Source of the DNA: Gnetum montanum
Lineage: Eukaryota; Streptophyta; Gnetopsida; Gnetales; Gnetaceae
Reading direction: 5' to 3'
DNA length: 64,000 nt
Assembly (NCBI GenBank): GCA_015680685.1
Contig: MNCI01018059.1
Span: forward strand, 1-64,000
Part shown: positions 55,991-64,000 of the stretch, piece after piece
How the letters are laid out: each line of letters opens with the position of its first letter
Numbering within the stretch: the stretch's first letter is position 1
Notes under the pieces: model-generated
Told to the model about the DNA's origin: nothing
Database searches by the model: none
What the model saw: only the letters and a program-made list of their open reading frames with translations
Translations under genes and position numbers: made by a program

Positions 55991-57930
55991 ATGGCTTCAA
56001 AAAAAAAGATCAACCATCACCTACGAAGGAGACAAGAAGAAGTAATGACGAAATAATTTATGAAGAAGAATGGGAGATGCCAATGTAAACAAGAATCACT
56101 TATGCTCACACTGATCCTTATAATCCAGACTTCATTTTATGTTCCATCAAGACAATTAAATGAGATGTAGGGACATGCAAGGCAACATAGTACTCCCTCT
56201 AGAACATATAGTACTTAACACACTTCAACTTGCCTTAAGGGGAATGCTTTTGGACTAGATCTAGGAAGGGTATCATATGAATTACCACATGATAAGACCT
56301 TATGAATCCACAAAGGAGAAAATGAGGAGAGATGTTGGCATGGAGGTCAAACATGTACACAACAAAGGGAAGTAGGCCAACAGTTCTATTGTCTTGGAAG
56401 AACTTGATGTTGATGTATTTATTTGAGAGAAACTCCACTAGAACCATGAGAAGCCTTCAAAAATACCTATCATTAGACTTGAGGAATCAGTCAAATCCTA
56501 ACTTCATTCCACTTTAGTAGAGACACCTAAGGAAGAGGCTACTAACTCAAGGTATAAGCTAGACTTAAGGCCAAGGGTTCCTGCCAAATCCTACAAAGAA
56601 GCATACAAGAGTCATGAAATGAAAATAAGCTAACATCGTTCTTTTGCTATCTCATCTACATCATCATGATTGTTGATGGACTTTGATAGGAGATGACACA
56701 AGTACCAAAATTGTGATAGGGAAGAAAGGAGGACTCATGATCATCATGATTGATATTCAAGGCACTTTGATATAGAGGATGAAGAACATAAATGAAGGAG
56801 ACAAAGGATAGAAGAGAGGATTAAGAAAGGTACAAGCACAAAAGGGGTCACCACTACAATAGAGCATACAAACCCAACTATGATGATGAACCTCTTATGA
56901 CAACTTGAAGCATGATAAACATCTAGGAAGCTATCCACATATCAACTAGGCACATGAGGGATAGTCAAATCAAAAGTCTAGACATGAATAATATGCCAAG
57001 ATTTGAAGGTGACTACAATGCTGATCTACAACATCACCTTTAAGCTTTCCACGTTGCCTATGCCCTTCAAAACATTGAGAGTGATTAGCAAAAGTTGAAG
57101 TTGTTTCCTAAAACACTTGTGAAAGAAGCATAGAGTTGGTATAGGTCACTAGAACCTAAAATACCATGCTTGAACTCTTTAATGATAAATATCAAACCTA
57201 TTCATGAGTGTCAAACTTACAAAAACAAATCCAAGGATGGAAGCAAAGGACTCATGAAACCCTTGATGTAGCAATAGACATGTACTATTCATTATTACAT
57301 AGATGTCCAGGCCACAAATTTTCACCAAGGAAATAGCTTAGGCATGTTGTAGATGGATTGTGGAGCAAAACTAGAGAGACTCTTAGGGTTTACACCTAAG
57401 GTAGGTTATCAAAAATGACCATCCATCACATCCAAAGACTAATCGATCAAGTGGCAAAGGAGGAAGATGAGCTAAGAAAGAGGAAATTGGCTCAAGAGTA
57501 TAACAAAAACCCATCAATTCAAAAGAGAGATGTGCGAATATGTGACAAGCAAGAGGAAAATACCTTGGAAGATGTTATCCATAAAAAGAATCTACCTATT
57601 CAAAAATTAGTCAATGATATAGTGACTAAGGTAGAGAAAGTCTGGGATTCAATGGATGAAAATTGTGCTACATCCTTCAAGATTGTGGAAGAAAAGATTG
57701 AACAAGCACTTAATAGGGGCAAGGAAAGGAAGAAGAAAACAGATAATGGATGAGAAAGTTATAAGCACAAAGGAAAATTTTTTATCATTGAAGGATACAC
57801 TAACTCCAGTTCAAAGGATGAGGAAGGATGCAATGTGTGCTAGTATGAACGTCCTAATGGATGTTGTCTTGTTATGGCCCACTTGTAAGAATCTGGGGTA
57901 TATGCACTCAATTTGAGCTTTTTTAAGAAG
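55991..57930 (+). pseudogene. gag of element B, degenerate
   Basis: A likely start is ATG-GCT-TCA at 55991 (basic MASKKKINHHLRRR). The capsid core is readable near 56990-57120 (MPRFEGDYNADLQHHL, LKLFPKTLVKEA). The C-terminal helical part at 57415-57753 is open: IHHIQRLIDQVAKEEDELRKR, then LVNDIVTKVEKVWDSMDEN. A Cys-rich remnant (CNVC...RPNGCC) follows near 57830, then a Tyr/Pro/Gln-rich tail with PYPQC. Several stops. Very similar to 18525-19590. Confidence 0.75.
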
Positions 57931-58344
57931 AATAGAAGACTACCTTATCCTCAATGTAATATTAGGCAACCCTTCTAGCTAACATATTACCCAAGTGGAG
58001 CTTACCCTTAACCACAGGAGCAATATTAGCAGTAGTGGTAGCAATCGTAGACATGGGCAATGCCACTGCCAAGGCAACAATATCCATACAAGCAACCAAG
58101 TCCTTATGGATATTACATTTAGCATCTAATATCTCTTGTAAATAAATTAATTCAAACATGTTCTTCTTATTATCCACCAGAATACTACATACCTACTACT
58201 CCAAGGATGAATCAGAGTCCTCATGCACATTTACCAGTAGCTAGCCCATCAAATTCCCCTTCCAATTCTTTACCACCAGTGCCACCATCTGCTATGCAAG
58301 GTGAATTACCATCACAATCACAATAGAGAAAAGCTATAAGAACA

Positions 58345-58977
58345 GTGAACATTTCTATAGAGAATCCTACCAATAGTACCAAGGGCCAAATGAAGAAATG
58401 TCCTTACTTTAGGAATTTTCCTAAGAAGGCTGGTAGGATTAGAGCTTCATCGAGACTGACTTCCTCTACCACAAATTCTCTTACTACCAAAAAGCTTCCG
58501 TCATCATCTAATCCAAACATGCAAACTGTCATGCTTATAAAAATTGGTACAGATTGGGTAAAGGTAGGGCCACTCTCTAAGAAGAGAATTGATCCAAGAA
58601 TTCCTTTGATTTATCTATGAGTAGATGGAAATCTACCATGAAAAGCTCTATTAGACTTAGGTTTCAAAGGAAATTTGCTCTCTTACAAAACGTATCAAGC
58701 ATGGAGCCTACCATCATTGAAAGAGCGTAACATTAGGTTGGAGCTTGTAGATCAGTCTGTTGCCATTTCTTTGAGATAGATAGATGATGTGATGACCATT
58801 GTCAATGGGTAGTCTTATCCAACAAACTTTCTAGTAATTAATGTGAAAGATGTTGATAAGGAATTTTTAATTATCATGAGGAGAGCATGGCTTAGCATAA
58901 TCAATGCTAAGCTAAGTATGAGGGATCTATCTGTTGAGATCTCTAAGGAGGACAAGCATGAAGCCATACACATGTAG
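58345..58977 (+). pseudogene. Athila-type protease of element B
   Basis: One frame with several stops. The N-terminal part (58345-58620) has GQMKKCPYFRNF and MLIKIGTDWVKV. Then VDGNLP-stop-KALLDLGFKGNLLSY is the active-site loop. Its D-L-G is the form used by Athila-type proteases, although Phe replaces the usual Ala after it. LELVDQSVAIS, SYPTNFLVIN and LIIMRRAWLSIINAKLSM (ILGRPFLATANA type) follow in family order. It ends at 58977. Reverse transcriptase, expected next in an autonomous element, is missing. Confidence 0.75.
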
Positions 58978-61611
58978 CGAATTCCATGCATTATTGCTAA
59001 ATGCAAAGGATGTAGTCATGGACCGACACTTTAGAATCTTAACACGATCATCACACCAGTCCACAACATGTATGCATACAAGAGAGAGCATGAGCTGCAA
59101 AACCAAAAGACATCCCATGGCCACTAAATAAGAATCAAAAATTGTCCAAAATATGCATGGAATGATCTAACTCATTTATTAATTTCCATTCTTAGAAAAC
59201 GACTTCAATTGAGGACCCAAAAATGAAATTAATGATTCATAATCATACAAAAAAAGGGAAAGAGAACAAGAACTTAGATGATTAAAACACAACTATCATC
59301 AAGATCACATGGGACAGTAACAAAAAAGTTAAATCAATAAAGATGGTATGTGAATCACCTAAAGTGAATGATCCAGGAGACCTAGGGAGCATTTTTCAAA
59401 CACTTGCCCATGAGTTCAGTCATGGGGGAGACACTATACCTTGATTACAGGATTAATAAATGCTTTTCCATTTTTTTTGTTTTACAATTATTTTTACTTT
59501 TCCCATTTCTTGACACAATGTTTCCTATTCTCTTATATCTTACACATTCTTTCATATCTTATTTTTTTCACATTTTTCATTTCTTAAATCATTGAAATTC
59601 TTTGATATATCTTTCAATTCTTCAACATTTTTCATTCTTTTAACATTTTTCAATTCTTACTATGTTTTTCATTTCTTTCATACTTCGTTTTCAAACCCTT
59701 TGTAAATAATTTCAATTACTAATAAGACACATTATAAATAAAGGCAAGATAGAGTCCAATAGGGTGAAGATTTCTCTATGTTATCAAGTCATAAGGGATT
59801 AATTATTTGAATAGTGAGCCCACATCATCAGTCCACCCATTCCATTAATAAGAGGTTCTTACCATGGCCATAATAATATTCTTTTCCATCATACAACTAA
59901 GAATAATCTTGTGATCATTATGCTTGGATAGAAAAGGGAGGAACCAAGTGGGAATGAAAAGGATGTGACATCAAGGGGATTTGTGGATTATTTTTGATTA
60001 GTGTTGTGTTCTATCATGTTGCTAAGGTTGTGTTATATCCTTGTAGATCTAATAAAAAATGGAAGTAAGAGTTAAATAAGTGCTGGCTAGAAAGGTTGAC
60101 ACAAATAAAAAAAATAAATAAAAGAGCACAAAATAAATTTCTGGGGGTTCCACTAGAAAGACATGTTACCCATACCTAAAGGTAGGTGGCTTCTCAGAAA
60201 TCTAAAAATAAAAAAATAACTGCTATGAATAAATTCCTCCCTTGGATAATATGCCAAGTGATAATACTCCTTGCAACATTGATAGTCTGATAGTTGTAAT
60301 TCCAAGAGTTGAAATGATGCAATGTCATTGGAATGTCATTTGAACTTGGTTTGAATCTTGGACAAAAAGGCTAGTGATTACTTTAACCACTAATAAAACA
60401 CAAAGAATTCATTATGCCTATGGTAAGACATCTCATGTCCTGATTTCTGCAATCCCTTCTAAGTCCATCTCATCTAACTATTTGCATAGTCATAACTTGT
60501 GGTTTTGTGTAACATAGTGTTGTTTTCCCAATTTGATGGTACTAACATGTGTGTTTTTCTAAATAAGTACGCATTACATTCAACTTCTTAAGTGCCAAAG
60601 GACATTTCTAGGCATGGTTATACAAGGGTATTAAGGGTTGGAGCTTGCTTTGGGGAGGATCCACTTGTATAATTATTGTGTCTTATATTTGCCAAGTGAT
60701 TCCACATCATCTTGAACCTTCCAGCATCAATAGACATCAATAAATACTTCCCATATCATTTAAACTATCCATTCTCACTACATGAATCCATTACCCTTCT
60801 TAATCCATGTTATGAACTTTCGTAGCTGAGATTCCTTCTCTATGAACATCCAATGACAAAATTTTGACAAAAATATATATATCTCTATCATCCAAACCGT
60901 ATAAGAAACCTTAAAATCTTCCAAACATCCAACAACAACAAATTTTCCCATTAGACCCTTATGAAAAATGAAATTTCTGGGGCTCCATTATAGGGTCATT
61001 GATATTGGGTTTGCATTGATATCGAATCCTTGATGTCGGGTCCTCAATATTGGGTCTTGTAAATCCTATATATAGGCAGACACTTGGAAAATATTTTCAT
61101 CATTTTTCATTCCACATAAGGGAGAGTTTTTCAAATTTTCTTCTCTAAATTGGGCTATAATCTCCTAGCTTTCCAAAGCCATAACTTGACCATTATTGCT
61201 TTGATTCTTGTGCTTTTTGAACCTATTTAGTTGTTTTATGGGGGGGCGGCGGCNGAGGAAATTTTGGGCCAATTTTTCAAAAAACTCTAATGCCTAAAAG
61301 GTATCTTAAGGGTAAGTATGAAGCAAAAGTTGAAATTTTTAAGGAACAATCAATCATATTAATGCCACAACACTCAAATAAAACTCCTAAGAACCTATAA
61401 CGATCATTACGAACCATACATAGGAACAAAATGAACAATTGTGAAAGGTTACAATGAAATTAAGACTTATGGAGCAACATTTTGCAAAAATTTTCTAGCT
61501 TTGCAATCCTAATAACTAAGAACTTGATCTAACTAAAAGTATGAGAAGGGAAAGGAGTTATAAAAATTGGAGAACACCTTCTAATGATTCCTAATTCCTT
61601 AATGGTTGTAG
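58978..61611 (+). other. Element B spacer with conserved box and internal promoter module
   Basis: Non-coding. 59700-60250 is colinear with 11760-12250. The conserved box is at 60610-60690 (GGTTGGAGCTTGCTTTGGGG, then AGGATCCACTTGTATAA). At 61005-61060 there is one intact GATATC (about 61018) with GATATT- and AATATT-like variants, then TATATATA at 61067 and CACATAAGGGAGAGTTTTTC near 61118, about 545 bp before ORF2. A G-rich spot with an N lies at 61240-61258. Confidence 0.6.
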
Positions 61612-62628
61612 ATGGCCCCAAAGAGAGGAGCACAAGGAGGACCCTCACAAGCTGCAAGTAAGAGACTAAGAGGCTAAGTTATAGGCTAAACTATAGGATA
61701 AGAACCAGCACATGGGGAGCAAGAAGCCCAATCATTTAGCATTTATCAAGAGACTCCTACGATGGGACAATTAGCCCAAGGTGAGGCAAAAGAACCAAAA
61801 GTGCAAGGATAATGCCTCACATTGTCATAAGACTTCCTCTAAGCTATTCAAGAAAGATCCAAAAATAGAACCCTCTCAATGGAGGAGGTACACATAATCT
61901 ATTAGAAGTTAGCTATTGAAACATAAAAGGCTCAATAAACACTTTTGTGATCATATGGACATGTATAAGTAGATCAACGAGAAAGAAATCTAGATGAAAA
62001 AGGGCAAAATCAACTCTATTTTAGCACAAAATCCTAACTATCGATCCATCTTGGATAGTTATGTCCTTGTCCATTAATTGAAATGAAAAATAAGGATCTA
62101 CAGATTGAAGACCTGAAAGAGTACATGGGGTTGGCTAATGTTCATTATGCTAACTTGGCCATGTTGATAGTAGGTAGGTCCACGAATGAATTAGAATAAC
62201 AAGTAGTAGCCACATATGCTTTGTATGAAAAAGAGTTTGTAAATCGTAAAGATGCTTTACAGAAACTCCAAGTAGCAAATTATAAAATGGAAGCAGTGAA
62301 GGCTAGCTACCAGGGGAAGAAAGATGTATCAGTAAACTTGGCCAAAAGATTATCACACCACCATGAATTACAAGAGAAGGCTAGAGCATTTGAAGAGGAG
62401 AGGTAGTTTATGGTGTGGTATGTCAAAGAAAATCAAATGTTTTTGCAACTACTGTGCCCATGGGATGTGTCGATTTCATCAAACATTGGTTCATTAGCAT
62501 GGATGGTGCATGACCCATGAATGAAAGAGGAGAAACTTCAGGTGCTTTTGAATTAGTATAGATTTCAAAAGCCTAATGGCAAGGGGAAGTAACTAATGGA
62601 GGAGCCACCACCACTTGAAACCACATAA
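61612..62628 (+). pseudogene. ORF2 of element B with a large internal deletion
   Basis: It starts ATG-GCC-CCA-AAG (MAPKRGAQGGPSQ) and ends with ACC-ACA-TAA at 62628. Near 61866-61875 the text jumps from AIQERS, which is residue 70-80 in element 2, to RTLSMEEVH, which lies about 1.7 kb further on there. The globular domain and linker are thus lost, while the coiled-coil end (open piece 62221-62406: LQKLQVANYKMEAVKASYQG) and the CPWDVS box remain. Stops are frequent. Confidence 0.75.
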
Positions 62629-63736
62629 GACTACATCAAACTTCATTAAATTTTATTTGTTGTTAAAGTTATCATGTCATGTGCCATTTTTTGTAAATGC
62701 CACTACGACATTTAAGAGTCATGTATATTGTAGTTAGTGTTATGTAAATCTACCTCCTAATTTTGTAAGGAACTCCATCCTTATTTTGTTTTACCTCAAG
62801 GATGAATTTTTAGTTAGTCGTGGGGGTATGATAAATCAATTTTTTATCGGCTATGATATTTAACATCTCATATCGGAGTCACGACATCAGATCCTCGATA
62901 TTGGGGCACAAGTTATGATTTTGGATACCTAATATTGCGAATGCATGTGGGCTTATAAACTCAACACTTAGGTGCATGGTCCACGAACAATTTCATTTCA
63001 ACCTTAGGGAGATTCTATTAGTTTATTTTCTTGATTTTAGTACTTAGCACTTAGTAGTGTATGTCGCAATGTAATGTTAAGTGATTGAATGGAGTATTTA
63101 TTTGAGTGAAATGTATTGTGACATGTTTTATGACCAGAAATAAAGATCGAGATTACTTTGCATCATTGTAGCATCACTTAGATTTTTTACTATTTACTTA
63201 GAATAATGTTTATTGTTTTCACTTAGCTTACTAATTACTATTTCCCTAGTTACTGTTTATTTTCTATGCACTTTAATCTTACTGTTGTTAAGTGGAATGG
63301 ATATAGTCGATTTTGAGCATTAAGTGTGAACATTTGGTAACCCAGTAGTATTATTGCTTGGTTCAGCTAGTAGCAAAATACTTAGTAATCCTAGTAACTA
63401 TTACATGTGTCCAAGACATGCGTAGAAAATTAGGAATGGATTTCCATCGCACTAGGCTAGATTAGATTCATTTACTATTACTTAGATTCAGAAACTACTT
63501 CATTTACATTAGGTATACTAGGAGAAATATGGCCCTACAACATTAACACATCATACACCTCATTGTGAGCTCAACCATACACATAGATTTTACTAGCTCA
63601 TGTGGGAAGATAGTGATTGAAAATTTAAACTAATTACTAGCATAATCACATTGCCTTATCTATGGAATTTGACCAAGCTATGTGTGAACACTTGTATCTC
63701 ATATGGTTGGGTGTTGGATTACTCCACCACTCATCA

Positions 63737-64000
63737 ACTAGCGTTCACTAAGTAATCTAGTCAAATCTCATAGACTTTAGCCTTCTAAGCACACTAGGTC
63801 TAGGAAGTGAATCTAACATATGTGATGGTTTTCTTTTCAATTCCACTTATGAAGTGCAAGTGTATGGTTAAGTGTAATCGAGGCATATGATTTTTATCAT
63901 TTAAATCACCTAAGTGCCAAAAAAATAAAGTAATTAAATGTCTAATTAATTTAATATCTAGCTAATATCTAAACTAATCCTAACATAAGCATCCATTCCC
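63737..64000 (-). mobile_element. C-type LTR, continuation after element B
   Basis: ACTAGCGTTCACTAAGTAATCT matches 36434 onwards (ACTAGCATTCGCTAAG...) and completes the 46-bp fragment at 54083-54128. It runs off the window end. Confidence 0.85.

Larger units (their letters stand above)
54129..63736 (+). mobile_element. Element B: complete Athila-like element with TSD ACTAG
   Basis: 5' LTR 54129-55039 (911 bp) and 3' LTR 62829-63736 (908 bp), both TGATAAAT...CACTCATCA. ACTAG is duplicated at 54124-54128 and 63737-63741, and the interrupted C-type LTR reads through when the element is removed. Internal order: decayed primer site TTGATGCTATTGCTAGGAA (55040), an inserted solo LTR, gag, Athila-type protease, conserved spacer, a shortened ORF2, and polypurine tract GTGGGGGTA (about 62820). 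No reverse transcriptase or integrase. The LTRs differ visibly, mostly by transitions, so the insertion is old. Confidence 0.92.

Noticed and set aside
61240-61260. G-rich spot as a possible quadruplex or promoter
   Set aside because: Contains an N and abuts unclear sequence; probably a base-calling or joining fault.

Overview
This is nuclear DNA of a land plant with a large, retrotransposon-filled genome. A gymnosperm, perhaps a conifer, is my best guess. The guess rests on very low gene density, old and heavily mutated Ty3-type LTR elements, and the type of the single resistance gene; nothing in the sequence proves the lineage. Apparently intact host coding is confined to one gene at 38.46-42.53 kb. 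Nearly everything else is nested retroelements, solo LTRs, gene relics and tandem repeats. There are two runs of N (12999-13393, 32692-32819) and eleven single Ns, several of which sit inside short duplications that look like assembly joints.

The resistance gene is on the minus strand. I could join seven exons in frame, with GT-AG introns and one GC-AG intron, into about 1070 residues. The product starts with a myristoylation/palmitoylation-type N terminus and an Ala/Ser/Pro-rich linker. A helical region that is neither TIR nor a standard coiled coil follows, then a TIR-type NB-ARC and LRRs. This is the most interesting gene in the window. Its upstream flank is a patchwork of local duplications.

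Layout. 1-703: the edge of a segmental duplication whose partner is 53688-54395. 704-8888: Athila-like element 1, minus, truncated. 8889-18304: element 2, plus, with both LTRs and a solo LTR inserted in its spacer. 18305-20550: further element pieces. 20.6-24.3 kb: tandem repeats and an unidentified exon-like relic. 24.6 kb: a 29-bp minisatellite. 25.36-31.1 kb: a different Ty3-type element (D), minus, with gag, protease and LTR. 31.8-32.6 kb: relic of a CCR4/nocturnin-type nuclease. 34.0-37.2 kb: element C, minus, with gag and 5' LTR. 37.3-38.2 kb: LINE and SINE traces. 38.46-42.53 kb: the NLR gene. 42.6-49.1 kb: duplicated flank and AT-rich arrays. 49.1-50.0 kb: C-type LTR. 50.4-51.1 kb: subtilisin-like protease relic. 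54129-63736: element B, complete with TSD ACTAG and inserted into a C-type LTR; it contains a solo A-type LTR with TSD GTTGT.

Elements 1, 2 and B share one plan: LTR, primer site, gag (plus an Athila-type protease in B), a long conserved spacer, a large second ORF (ORF2), polypurine tract, LTR. No reverse transcriptase or integrase was found, so they look non-autonomous. Their LTRs, and the spacer upstream of ORF2, carry clusters of the GATATC palindrome next to TATA boxes.
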